Shown here: piece after piece, positions 21,079 through 32,160 of the stretch | Position numbering within the stretch: position 1 is the first letter of the stretch | Layout: every line of letters begins with the position of its first letter | Source: Thalassia testudinum | Lineage: Eukaryota; Streptophyta; Magnoliopsida; Alismatales; Hydrocharitaceae | Direction of reading: 5' to 3' | Length of the DNA: 64,000 nt | Assembly: GCA_037157565.1 (NCBI GenBank) | Contig: JAZHRO010000046.1 | Location: 19,442,501 to 19,506,500, forward strand | Notes under the pieces: model-generated | Told to the model about the DNA's origin: nothing | The model's database searches: none | The model's input: the letters and a program-made list of their open reading frames with translations, nothing else | Position numbers and translations under genes: made by a program

Positions 21079-22693
21079 TGATGAATCCATTTTAATGGAT
21101 TTATATTACGCCTAAGTAACTTTAATCTTACCTTTTAGGTTTGTTAAAAACTACATTAAGTTGTAGAATATTTGTATGCATCATGATTTAAGTTTTTAAC
21201 ATTCTATAACTTAATATGTAATGATTTTGTTGTTTTTATGTGTAGGAATGATATCTAGAAAGAACAAGGGGTAGGGAGTAAATTTCCCCAACAAACAACC
21301 GATGGCATTGTTCCCCATCCTCCGGCCACCCGCAACAGCCGTCGGCCAAAAATAGCAAAGGGATTTGGAAAATCCCTTAACTCACGCACACAGGGAGAGA
21401 GGAGTTAAAAAGGAGGCGGAGAAAGGAGAGGAGGATCTGGATCATCCCCCCTGTCGGGAATTGCTCCACCGCATGCACTATGCCTGTGCCCACTCCTTCT
21501 CCACCTTGCGCGCCCGCAGGCGCGTGCCAATCTCCAGCCACCTCTCCAACCACCGCACCAGCCTACACCGCGCCCTCCAACCAGCCCGCAGGCGCGCACC
21601 CCTCTGCACACCTGCCTCGCCACCCGCGCCCGCAGGCACCCGCCCTTCTCTAGCACCAGCAGCAGCTCTACCTACCACCAAGCCCGCGCCTCAGCCTCCA
21701 TCGCCTTCAGGCGCACCACTGCACCAAGCACGCCAAGCGCTCACTACAACGTGCCCCCTCCTCTAGCGCACTAAGTTCTCCACCGCAGGCGCTCTGCCTG
21801 TACACACCACCATGCTTTTCCGCAGGCATCCGCCTCGCCACAAGCGCCCTTCTCCAGCGCCCACAGGCACTCGCTGCCACTTTGCGCACTCCTGCACCGC
21901 CCGCCCTAACACACCCACACAGGCACAGCACCCCTGCCACCACCGCCTGTACGCGCTTCCCCCCCCGCAGGCGCTACAGACGACCGCACCGCACCTCTCC
22001 TCCAGCACCCTTCACTGCAGGCGCAGCCCCACAAGTGCGCCACCTCTGACGTTCTTCTCCTCCATCAGCCGGCCACCTCGGGCCATCTCCGTCGACGCTG
22101 CAACCTCCATCGGATAGGCCTCGTCTTCACCAACCTCCCTTGCATGTTGACAGCCCCGCTGACGCTCCTTCCCTCACACGAGCAAGAGAGAGAGAAAATG
22201 CTCTGTTTTCATTCAATTAAAAATTACATTTTCTGCCATTGCCAACACTTGATTTTTGATTTATTATTATTTTATTGTGAAAAAATTGCGAATGCACACT
22301 CATACTTTCTGATAACTACACGTTATTGATATTCACCTGTTTCAAGATTGGTTTTGGGATTAACATGTGCACCAACTTTCTCTAGTATATGTCAATTGAA
22401 AATTACATAAAATCATCATATATTTGTTGGAGATTTGAGTGAGGGAAAATTGCACATATACCCTTATATTTTTTAATTATTGTGAATCTTCTTTCCTTCG
22501 CATTTTATGTCAGATTTGACTAGGGATTTCGCACTTAACCGAAAGAATACGAAATAATCGAGAGTTTATTGCATAATTGCCTTCCTGTGGACACGACCTG
22601 CTCTTCTGTCAGTGGCTATTTTTTTTTATTGTTGATTAGTCGATTTTTCCACCACTGAAATACTATAACGCATAGCGGAAAATCGACTTTTCA
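21079..22693 (+). repeat. Element F 5' LTR
   Basis: Its GC-rich middle (21500-22030) carries about ten scattered copies of GCAGGC followed by GC or AC. The Pro/Ala-rich frames here (for example 21365-21766 and 21812-22117) are compositional, not genes. The shared LTR motif appears as CTTCCTGTGGACACGACCTG at 22581-22600, in plus sense, agreeing with the element's direction. Confidence 0.88.
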
Positions 22694-22696
22694 AAT

Positions 22697-22714
22697 TGGC
22701 GCCGTTGCCGAGGA
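22697..22714 (+). promoter_or_regulatory. Element F primer-binding site
   Basis: TGGCGCCGTTGCCGAGGA lies 3 bases after the LTR. There is one mismatch to the tRNA-Asp site found in B. Confidence 0.85.
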
Positions 22715-23938
22715 GGTAACAGATGCAATAGATTCACATTATTTTTTTTGAATATTTTGAGTTGCACAATCATCTGATCATTTTTATTATTGTGCGAGGA
22801 ATCTGACACGACGACAGGCATAGCAAAGCGACGACATTGACCCTGAACGACGCGCACAACGGAGATGATCTTTTTGGTGGACCTTGACGCCACCTGGAGG
22901 ATGGCAACAGGAATGCGTGGGCCTTGATCCCACGCAAATAGGCTTATGGAGAATCATATTTCTGATTTATTCAGTACATCTTAGTTAGATTTAGTTAGAT
23001 AGACATTAGAATTTAATTTCTATCTTTTGGACCCTTGTTGGGTATTTTTGGGAACGTGTTCCCAGTGCCACTTTATTTCTTATCGCTCTTGTATGCAGGA
23101 GCGTATTTTCAGGAGCATGTTCCCATTTATTTAGATTATAGGATTATTTGAACTATTTGAACGGAATTTCGGTTAGTTAGTTAGATTAGGTCTGTTTGTT
23201 TATTATTAAAATATATATATATATTCGAACAGCCTGCTAGAAGCTGCATATCTATAGGACGACCATCTAGGACTAAATGAGCAGCGTCTAGTTTATTTTT
23301 ATTGCATTGCATTCATTATTGCACGAAGAAAGCTGGAGTAAGGTACGTCTTCTCTTGAGCATCAATTACTTGTCATGCATATGCGTTGAACCTAAATCTA
23401 AGACCACTAAAGTGCTTGAATCAAATTAATTCAGTGGTCACTTTAAAAATTGGGACTGCTAAGAGGTTGGACCTTAAAATCTGTGACTGAAAATTGTGTG
23501 CAAAAGGATCCTATTTGCAAAATTTCAAAAATCAAAACACGATCGTATGTTTGCACACTTGAGACACTGTGCACCTCACACATAAGGTCACTAGATAAAT
23601 TTCTACCTCTCCTCTTTTGCACCACAAGGGAAGTTAATGGAAAATCACTAAGCCTATCCACCAAGTTACTTCGGTTCCTCGTGTGTGGGCTCGATTTGAG
23701 ACTTCCATCCCTTGCGAGTAGGTTATAGGCACCAGCGAAGGTTGGCCTAGGAAGCGTAATTTTTTGCAAAACTTGTTTGGCCACCAATTGAACATTTAAT
23801 TCTAAGACCTACAATCTACTAAAAATAAGATCCCACTGAATTTGCATTTGCTTTGATGGTAGAACTCTCTATGAAGTTTCTGCTTGTATTCTGAATTTTG
23901 CTAAATCCTAAGAGAGTTAAAATTGTTTTGCTTAAAGA
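22715..23938 (+). other. Element F leader
   Basis: I see no gene in these 1.2 kb. Short TA repeats lie near 23210-23224. Frames at 22663-22893 and 23443-23787 are unsupported. Confidence 0.55.
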
Positions 23939-25780
23939 AATGGATTACCCTTACTCCCATCATTCAGATTATTAGAGTCAATACTTCCCATCTTTTAATC
24001 AGGATCCCATTCCCGAGCGTATCCATCCTTTGATGGGTGCATTGACAATTCATGGGATCATTCTTATTCTTATCATGGGAGTACTGGCTTGATAACTCCC
24101 ACTTTTGAGCAGAGCCTAGGAACGGGATTTCCCAACCCTGAAATCCCTACTTCCATGCAAACACCCAACCCTCCCACCCTTCATGATTTTCCATATTGAG
24201 GTTGAACCGATACCCCTAGGCAACCAGAGCCTGAAATTGACTATCCTCCCCAACCTGATAATAGTAGCCTCTCCTCTTTTATGATAGAAATGCAAAAACA
24301 GCAAAAGGAAATGATGGAATCAATGGGAGAGATGTTGAGGAATAGTCAACAGTTAAATGAATAAATAAGACAACTTAGCTACACACTTCCCAATAATTAT
24401 GATCCCTACCCATATGACCCTGATCATGAAAATAATTCGGAGGAACCCAATGATAATAGGGATCCAATTTTATGTAGCTATCACTTAGACTCTCTCAATG
24501 AGACACGGCCACTAGAGGACAACAATCGTAGTGATTATCCACCAGAGCTTTATTGGAGTCAAAAGCAAGGGAAGATGGTACCTCTTGAAGACCTTAACCC
24601 CAATGACAATATTCTCCTTACCCCTACCAACCCGGGTCAAGGTTGTATTGTTCCTATCACTTCCCTTATTGATTATTTGCTGGAATCCCATTCTACCCTT
24701 AGTGAGCCTACCCATAACCCTCCACTTAGGGAATCAACACCTACCATTCAATATCCCGAGGATTTAAATGCACCCAATGAAGGTGACCCTAAGGGAATAG
24801 AGGATGAATTAGATCAATTTTGGTCTCAGGGATATGAAGAGTCTATTTCAGAGGATGGGGATGCCCCAATAGAGGAACCTAGACTGAAAATCTGGAGTGA
24901 ATCACAGGGGAATTATTTATTATTTGAGGATTTACCTTTAGAGGATAGAAATAATATGATAAAATCCAGATTCCTCCTTTCTTTTGAGAGTCATCCTCCA
25001 TCAAAGCAGGAGTTGATATTAAAGGAGGACAAACAAAATAATAAGAAGTCTATGGCAGACTCTCGGGGACAAAACACGTCAATTGAGGATTTATACCCTG
25101 AGAAGAATGACGAATTCAATGATATAGGCTTGCTTCAAAACATTAAGACTGATCCTCCTTTGGGAATAATTGAGAATACTGATCCAACTCCTAATGAATC
25201 ACATATACACCTCGACAAAAATTTGAGTGAACCAAACGAATCTGGGGATGAGCTGAATGATAATGATTCTGACATTTTGACCCTGCCATCAAAGAGTTGT
25301 AATTTGGAGTCTACCCTTGATTCAAATATGACTCCGATCATTAATGCTAGGCAGGGTAATATGCAGTTGTCTACAACTGTTAGGGAGTATACACAATCTG
25401 AATCATTGTTGGAATTAGACCTAACACCGACTAAGCCCTCATTGGACTTAACCATTACCTTCCAACACTACAAACAACCCTTATACTCCCTAACCGATCC
25501 TTGGCTCAGATCTCTGCTCATGTACATTGTTTCTAGAGAACATATCAGGCCAGTATATCCTTGGGTAGAATGGCGAGTGTGGATTGATGCTTGTACTTTT
25601 ACTCTCGCCATTCAAGGGTTTGAACTAATTATGTGTATATCTTTTAAAACCCATCCTCCTCTGGAGGATCCTTGTTATCCTCCACTTATTCCATTTTGGG
25701 AGGTCCCTTTTCATATTCCGTTTATTATTCCTAGACCTCCCAAGGTAGCCAACGCGGTTATTCGCTTTCATATCTTCTGA
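23939..25780 (+). pseudogene. ORF-F: unrecognised acidic protein of element F
   Basis: The open part is 24575-25780 (401 codons). In the same frame it extends upstream to about 24100 across a TAA at 24361, with QKQQKEMMESMGEMLRNSQQ as a probable helix. Further upstream, a different frame from ATG 23939 shows an aromatic-rich start (WDHSYSYHGS) like those of ORF-A and ORF-B. The body is rich in Asp, Glu, Asn, Pro and Ser. The last 100 residues turn hydrophobic and Trp/Pro-rich (VYPWVEWRVWIDACTFTL). There are no RT, protease, integrase or gag motifs. The whole would be about 610 codons, matching ORF-B. The function is unknown; a role in packaging or in borrowing a helper's machinery is only a guess. 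Confidence 0.6.
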
Positions 25781-27482
25781 CGAGCATTTGGTATTACGTT
25801 GCATCATCAGCTCGCCAACATCCGTGGCTACCTGTTTTCTAGGCCTGCACTATTATGCTTATTTTTAGGGCCTAACTTTGTCTGTTTGGAACTAAGGTTC
25901 CTTCTAAGTCTGCCTGCTGACAAAAAATGCAGCGCTTGTTGGGAGGCAACCCAGCGGTCGGAATAACACCGTGTCAGGTGATGCTTTTCCTTTCTCCTCC
26001 TGTTTTAATTTTACAATGGGGACATTGTAGGATTTAGGCATAAGGGGGTGCATTTGCATTTTAAGAAGTATTCATGCATTTAAGTTAGCATATAAAAAAA
26101 AAATTTCTCTTTTCTTGAGCTGATTGGGTTAGTCCCTGGCAAAATACCTTTGTCATTGGAGTTTTTTCTTCCCGAATTATTTCTTAAGTTTAGAATCTAG
26201 TACATTTATTTCACGTACACATAGACTTGGTAATGGATCATTGAGGAAAATCAATAAGCATTTGTAGTCTACTGAACCCTCTGACAATTCATAGGGAGTC
26301 AGGCATACTATCTTCTAGTAGATCCACATCATATTTGTGAGAAGCAAGTAGAGATTACTAGTGTGCTAAATCTAATGCAAGGACTCTTAAGTTTTGGATA
26401 ATTAGATGATGATACTTCAGAGTTAGGCGTAGTTTTCACTCTCTGTTCCTGTGTGCGTACTTTATGTGAATTCCTGAGAGTCACCAAATAAGGCAGATAC
26501 ACAGAGATTGAGTCTTAATAAAGCTATAACTATGGTGGATGGTTACGACCGTCCTTCTTAGAGTCCTCAGCTGAAGGAGGGCAATAGTGTCAAAGGTTAG
26601 AAATACGCCTATCCTATCCATTCCTTCCCAGTGCCAAGAATAGGCACTTCCACCAAATAAGCCACACAATATCCTCTTGACCATCATCATCCCGAATAAT
26701 GCCTCATAAATAAAAGTTTGTGTCGTATTATGTTGATCTATATTATAAAAAAAAAATAAAGAAAAAAAAAGAGAGAAAAGAAAAGAAGAAAAAGAAGAAA
26801 TATTTATATTACAACAAAAAAAAAGGTCCAAGTTATAATGTAACATTATTTATAAGGCAACAGAACATCTATCGCGTTCCACCAAATATGACCCATACCT
26901 ACCTTTTAGTATTTCTGATTGCCCGAATACAAGTTGAGGACTCTAACTTAGTTGTAGAGTTATTAGGACTTTAATTGAAGTGTGGATGCCATGTGAGGCC
27001 ACCAAATAGTGAGTACAATTTCTAAATCTAGCGAGATTTGTGATCTTAGAAAGAAAAAGAAGAGGGAGTGCCCAGGAACATCAAGAGAGCACAGTTGTGT
27101 AGCCTCTCTCAGAGTTGACTTGTCTAATAGTCTAGAGATCTAGAGTCTGCAGTACTAGACTATATATAGCACTATTTGAGTGTGTGCCACCAAATACAAA
27201 TCCATGCTACTCGATATCTCCTACCTAAGCCAAAAGCTGGGGTCAAATTACAGATTATCTTCTGCTTTATCCCCGAGGGAAGTAGTTGCCTATCCTGACA
27301 GAAATATTTACCAAGGGTGAAGTACGAACTCCCAGTGCGAATTGGCTTTTTCACTTGGATCCGTTACGTAGGCTATTATCACGTCACATTTGTCTGGATC
27401 TCTAAAGTTTTGAAATAAGAAAAGAAGAAATCTTCTGATTACTTCTATTATTTTTTATTTTTGCTAGGGACTAGCAAATCTT
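25781..27482 (+). other. Element F 3' noncoding region
   Basis: No gene. It starts with a hairpin block containing TTGGGAGGCAACCCA (about 25938-25955), which I recall from the region after pol in Athila/Tat-type elements. Then come GGGGACATTG and TTAGGCATAAGGGGGTG (26016-26056), an A-rich tract (26742-26825), and four copies of CCACCAAATA (about 26650, 26878, 26999 and 27188). The first follows a perfect hairpin, AGTGCC/GGCACT with a 7-nt loop (26630-26648). Confidence 0.65.
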
Positions 27483-27497
27483 AGGCATGGGGGTATT
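27483..27497 (+). promoter_or_regulatory. Element F 3' purine tract
   Basis: AGGCATGGGGGTATT lies directly before the 3' LTR start TGATGAATCC. Confidence 0.8.
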
Positions 27498-29062
27498 TGA
27501 TGAATCCATTTTAATGGATTTGTATTACGCCTAAGTAACTTTAATCTTACCTTTTAGGTTTGTTAATAACTACATTAAGTTGTAGAATACTTGTATGCAT
27601 CATGATTTAAGTTTATAACATTCTATAACTTAATATGTAATGATTTTCTTGTTTATATGTGCAGGAATGATATTTAGAAAGAACAAGGGGTGGGGAGTAA
27701 ATTTCCCCAACAAACAACTGGCGGCATTGTTCCCCATCCCTTAACTCACGCACATGGGGAGAGAGGAGTTAAAAGGGAGGCGAAGAAAGGAGAGGAGGAT
27801 CTGGATCTTCCCCCCTGCGGGGTATTGCTCCACTGCATGCACTGTGCCTGTGCCCGCTCCTTCCCCACCTTGCGCACTTGCAGGCATGAGCCCATCTCCA
27901 ACCGCCTCTCCAATCACCGCACCAGCCTACACCGCGCCCTCCAACCAGCCCGCAGGCACGCACCCCTCTGCACACCCGCCTCGCCACCCGCACTCGCAGC
28001 CGCGTGCCCTTCTCCAGCGCTAGCAGCCGCTCTGCCTGCCACCAGGCCCGCGCCTCAGCCTCCACCGCCTTCAGGCGTACCACTACACCAAGCACTCCAA
28101 GCGCTCACTGCAGCGTGCTCCCCTCCTCTAGCGCACTAAGTTCTCCACCGTAGGCGCTCTGCCTGTACGCACCGCCCCGCTCTTCCGCAGGCACCCGCCT
28201 TGCCACAAGCGCCCTACAGGCGCCCTTCTCCAGTGCCCGCAGGCACTCGCTGCCACTTTGCGCGCTCCTGCACCGTCCACCCTCATGCACCCGCACAGGC
28301 ACAGCGCCCCTGCCACCACTGCCTGTACGTGCTTCCCCCCCCCCGCAGGCACTGCAGACGACCGCATTGCACCTCTCCTCCAGCGCCCTTCACTGCAGGC
28401 GCTGCCCCACAGGTGCACCTCCTCCGACGTTCTTCTCCTCCATCGGCCGGCCATCCCCGTTGATGCCGCAACCTCCATCGGATAGGCCTCGTCTTCACCA
28501 ACCCCCCTTACGTGTTGACAGCCCCGCCGACCTCCTTCCCTTACACGAGCAAGAGAGAGAGCAAATGCTCTATTTTTCATTCAATTAAAAATTACATTTG
28601 CTGCCATTGCCAACACTTGATTTTTGATTTATTATTATTTTATTATGGCAAAATTGCGAATGCACACTCATACTTTCTGATAACTGCACGTTATTGATAT
28701 TCACCTATTTCAAGACTGGTTTTGGGATTAACATGTGCACCAACTTTCTCTAGTATATGTCAATTGAAAATTACATAAAATCATCATATATTTATTGAAG
28801 ATTTGAGTGAGGGAAAATTGCACATATACCCTTATATTTTTGAATTATTATGAATCTTCTTTCTTTTGCATTTTATGTCAAATTTGACTAGGGATTTCGC
28901 ACTTAACCGAAAGAATACGAAATAATAGAGAGTTTATTGCATAATTGCCTCCCTGTGGACACAACCTGCTCTTCTATGAGTGGTTATTTTTTTTTTATTG
29001 TTGATTAGACGATTTTTCCACCACTTAAATACTACAACGCATAGCGGAAAATCGACCCGTCA
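27498..29062 (+). repeat. Element F 3' LTR
   Basis: A near copy of 21079-22693 that lacks about 50 bases after the first 250. It ends CCGTCA next to the GTAGG duplication. Pro/Ala frames at 27690-28588 are compositional. Confidence 0.9.
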
Positions 29063-29456
29063 GTAGGTAGAGATAACTTGGAAGGGAGGGGGTGTAGGTC
29101 CATTTATAGTGGAAGAGAAGAGGCTAAAATAGGCATGGGACCATTAGCGACCTCCACGCCATTGTTGTAAGTGTAGCTGTAGGCAGCTCATGCCCACTGG
29201 CGTGCGCAACTAGCCTTGCGCCTGCGAACAATTAGCGACGATTGTAAGCACCACTAAATGTCCGCTAGGCTATCGCTAAACATCCACCCATTGCTTATGC
29301 TCCACTGGCACTGCGCTATGCACTCTCTATGTCACGCATGCATGCTCATGCGTTGGAACTACGCTGTGTGCAGCTATGCTGCCGCTTAGCTACGCTCCTA
29401 CATGCGCACATGCGTGCGTGCTTAGCTGCTGCACCACACCTCAAGCATCCAATTGA

Positions 29457-29530
29457 GGGGGCAGCGGGTTTCAAACCCGTGCCTTCTCTTTGTGAGCGCC
29501 TTCACAACAAACGCGCCGCGACCAAGAGTT
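29457..29530 (-). other. tRNA-like module in the A LTR (right copy)
   Basis: It matches 15391-15460. The B-box equivalent is GGTTTGAAACC, with CpG decay. It is kept in both LTRs, so it was present before A inserted. Confidence 0.4.
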
Positions 29531-30539
29531 TGTTGTGAAGACATTTTAAGGGCGTGCAGTGGAGATGAATCCTCAGTCATTGGATTAAGATCCAACAGCT
29601 AAGAATGGGTGATGCCTTGATGAAGAGTGAGTGTTGGCCGATGTTAGGCGGCCTAAATGGCACCACGTGGAACCATCTAGGTCATCCACCTTCTTCCTAT
29701 TGCAGAGGGTGCCACGGTGCTCAGATCGAGATGATTCTCGCGTTGCCAAACTGCTATCATCACTCCAGATCCATTTGTACGGTCGGATTTTCCATCCGAA
29801 ACTCGTATGGATGTCGCATTTCCCCCTAGCCGTTGATCTTCCTCGAACTTCGTATGATGCTACGGGACTCCGATCTAGATGATTTCAGAGGCGTTAGACT
29901 CCGATCATCGTCCTGATCAGATTCTTGTGGTCTGATCATCCATCCGAGGCCCTGAATTAAATCTTCTTCTCTCCTAACCATAAAAAGGACCTAATTAACC
30001 TAAAATATATATAACTACTCTAAATGCAGAATGATGCATGCTATGCAATATTTATAACATGAAATGCAAATCTAAGCCTAGGAACATGCATGATTAGGCA
30101 TTTTAACCTAAATAGATGTGTCTATATCAATGCCAACTTTAGTGTGGTTAAAGGGGTAGGGTTGGAGTGGACATAAGGGAAGGCTAGGATGGCTTTTTAT
30201 GGTGGTGGTTATGGGATTAAGAGTAGATATAGGTGGTGCCAAGATGGATGGGTGTGGGTGGTGTTTTGGCACCAAAATAGTGGTGGTTTAGGGTTGGCGC
30301 CACTAGTGGGCTTCTAGAAGGGGTTAGGTGTATGGTTTAGATGGGGATAGAGGGTGAGGTGTAGGGCTAGGATGGGGGTTCATGTTGGTGCCAAAATGAA
30401 GGGATGCCTAGGGATTTTTGGCACCAACATGAAGGGGTGTCTAGGGTGGTGGTTATGGTGGGTTGGCACCAAAAAGGGTTGGGTTAGGTTAAGGTTACTT
30501 AGGGTTAAGGTGGAGTGGATGGCCATGACATTTTTTGGT

Positions 30540-31160
30540 GGAGCTAAGGGCTTAGCTAAGCTAGAAAAACTAGCTTAGCTAGTAGAGTGGAGGTGGAAGA
30601 ATTAGGGTTTCATGAAGGAGGAGCTGGGAGAGAAGACTCTAGAGCTACCGGAAGCTATGCTGGAGCTAGGTCCGCTGAGGCAGCTTCAAGGGGAGCTCAA
30701 CTACTGAGCTCAGCTACTTAGTTCTTATGCAAGTAGCAAAGCTTGGGTAGTTGAGCTTAGTTGAGTTGACCTCAACCTAGCCAGAGCTAGGTTGAGCTGG
30801 AGCTGCCTCTGATGAGAACTCTAGAGCTAGCTACACTACTTGTTGACAAGTAGTAGCTCAGCTAACTTGGAGTCCAGCTGCCATGCGCTGGGTGGAGCTG
30901 GAATGAGCTAGGGCTGAGCTGAGATGGACTCCTATCAACTTGGTTGAGCTAGCTAGAGCTCCAGTGAACTAATGGGAGCTGAGATGAGCTAGACTCAACT
31001 AAGTTGAGCTGGATCTGAGCTAACTTGAGCTGGGTTGAGCTGAGATGAGATATCTTGAGCTCCCATTCGACTAAGGTGAGTTGAATGGAGCTAACCCTAG
31101 TCCAAGGGAACTGGTATCCAGCCATGATGAGCTGAAATTAGCTGAGTCCTAGCCAGATTG
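30540..31160. repeat. AGCT-rich degenerate array in LTR-I
   Basis: About 40 AGCT words in about 620 bases, mostly as GAGCT or TGAGCTGAG, at irregular spacing. About two to three would be expected by chance. It is not a strict tandem repeat. It lies inside the upstream half of LTR-I (minus sense). Confidence 0.8.
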
Positions 31161-31391
31161 AGCTTCCTCTTCATTAATTGCCTTAAAGAGTGCTAGGGTT
31201 TTTGGGATCTATCAATCTGCTTATCCCTAGGACTCCAAGAAACACATTAAAAGTACAGTAACAAATGCAATGCATGCCTAACCTAATTTATGCCTAAATG
31301 CAACCCAAAAACCCATTTGCGAAGCAAAATCCTAAGAGCTAGGTTTGTTTTAATGAAAAAGAATGATGATAAACTAGAGTTTATTAGGCAT

Positions 31392-32160
31392 CCACAAGGC
31401 TTCTCATATGATCATTAAGTCCATAATAAAAGATCTGCACTAGCTGCCATCTAGGAACCTCATGATGCAGACATTTTCTAATTAAATATATGAACCTCTC
31501 CCAAGCTTCATGCAATGGTTCTTTAAGGTGTTCGGAGAAGGTGGTGATAGCTCTTCTAAGTACATTAGTTTTCTCAATTGGGAAATATTTTTTCAAGGAG
31601 GCGCTTCTTAGCTCCCCCCATGTGTTAATGGGCCTTCTTCTAGACCTAAACCAATGGCTAGCTTTCTCTTTTAGGGTAAAAGGAAAGAGTTTCATTTTAA
31701 GCACATCATCATGTAGATTGGGAATTCTAATTATCTCACTAATGGCTACAAACTCTTATAAGAATTGGAAGGGGTCTTCATCATTATTGCCTTTAAAATG
31801 AGGTAGGAGTTGTATAATGGAGTGCTTAATCTCAAATTGAACCTGTACAGGTGGAACCAACATAAGGTTGGTGTTGATACTGGGTAGGGTTGTAAAAATC
31901 GCTCAAAGGTCTAGCCTGCAAATGTTGGATCTGTAAAATCTCAAGCATCTCTTGCATTTGGGTTTGATGATCTTGCTGAAACTATTTCAGTTGGAGTTCA
32001 AGGTCTTGGATCTGAGCTTGAGGATCCATCTGATTTGATTGTGGATTCAGGTTGGCTAGGTTAGCCATTAGATCAAGATCAGAGTCTGAGTCAGATGTAG
32101 AACTGGATTCTTCGATAATCAGTCTCCTTGGTTCTCTTCGCAAAGGTGGCACCAAGTGTG
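31392..32160 (-). pseudogene. Gag N-terminal and core part of the Athila element (first piece)
   Basis: Gag forms the particle that packages element RNA. The minus frame at 31392-31704 reads KLFPFTLKEKASHWF, INTWGELRSASLKKYFP and EAWERFIYLIRKCLHH, ending SLVDA. This is the core gag domain of Athila/Tat-type elements. Upstream, towards 32160, are an Arg-rich start (RREPRRLIIEE), an acidic Ser/Asp run and a Gln-rich stretch. Several stops and frame changes break it. The open piece ends at the LTR-I scar. Confidence 0.85.

Larger units (their letters stand above)
21079..29062 (+). mobile_element. Element F: complete non-autonomous LTR retrotransposon
   Basis: A 7,984-base element flanked by a perfect GTAGG duplication (21074-21078 and 29063-29067). 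Its LTRs are 21079-22693 (1,615) and 27498-29062 (1,565), starting TGATGAATCC and ending TCA. The primer site is at 22697-22714 and the purine tract at 27483-27497. The 4.8-kb body has ORF-F only and no pol. It sits in the A right LTR and is therefore younger than A. Confidence 0.92.
11553..30129 (-). mobile_element. Element A: non-autonomous LTR retrotransposon
   Basis: Two LTRs of about 1.70 kb net length (11553-16063 and 20419-30129, each with an insert) enclose a 4.35-kb body. The ends are TGATCA... and ...TATATCA. In minus sense a primer site for tRNA-Asp abuts the right LTR and a purine tract abuts the left LTR, so the element points left. The body has one broken frame (ORF-A) and no RT, integrase or protease. 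The flanking 5-mers (GCACC and ATGCC) do not match well, so the target duplication is unproven. Confidence 0.85.
20419..30129 (-). repeat. Element A 5' LTR (right), with element F inside
   Basis: It starts TGATCACACGAG at 20419, is split at 21079-29062 by F, and ends TATATCA at 30129, with about 1,720 bases net. It pairs with the left LTR. It contains the shared motif GGTCGAACACAGGGAGG at 20529-20545, a TATA box at 29102-29108 (minus), and the tRNA-like module at 29457-29530. Confidence 0.85.
10303..31386 (-). mobile_element. LTR-I: solo LTR in Athila gag, split by element A
   Basis: About 2.5 kb remains once element A is removed (10303-11552 and 30130-31386). It has a 5-bp GGCAT duplication. 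On the minus strand it has a TATA-like CTATAAAAAC near 11265-11273, and near 10405-10424 a relative of the LTR motif shared by neighbours (GGGTCATCCAAGGAGGC). It contains no pol or gag, so I read it as a solo LTR. Its ends are not clean TG...CA (TAATAAAC and CAATGA in minus sense), probably through decay. Motif-rich DNA lies on both sides of A: a G-rich part with repeated GGCACCA/GGTGGTTA words, and an AGCT-rich part. The 162-codon plus frame at 10763-11251 has no recognisable domain. Confidence 0.68.

Noticed and set aside
21365..22117. Long Pro/Ala/Arg-rich open frames on both strands
   Set aside because: They lie in the GC-rich part of the F LTR, are repeated in the other LTR (27690-28588) with different frames open, and show no domain.
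23939..25780. ORF-F as a domesticated host gene
   Set aside because: It lies between the primer site and purine tract of an element with matching LTRs and target duplication, and is broken upstream.
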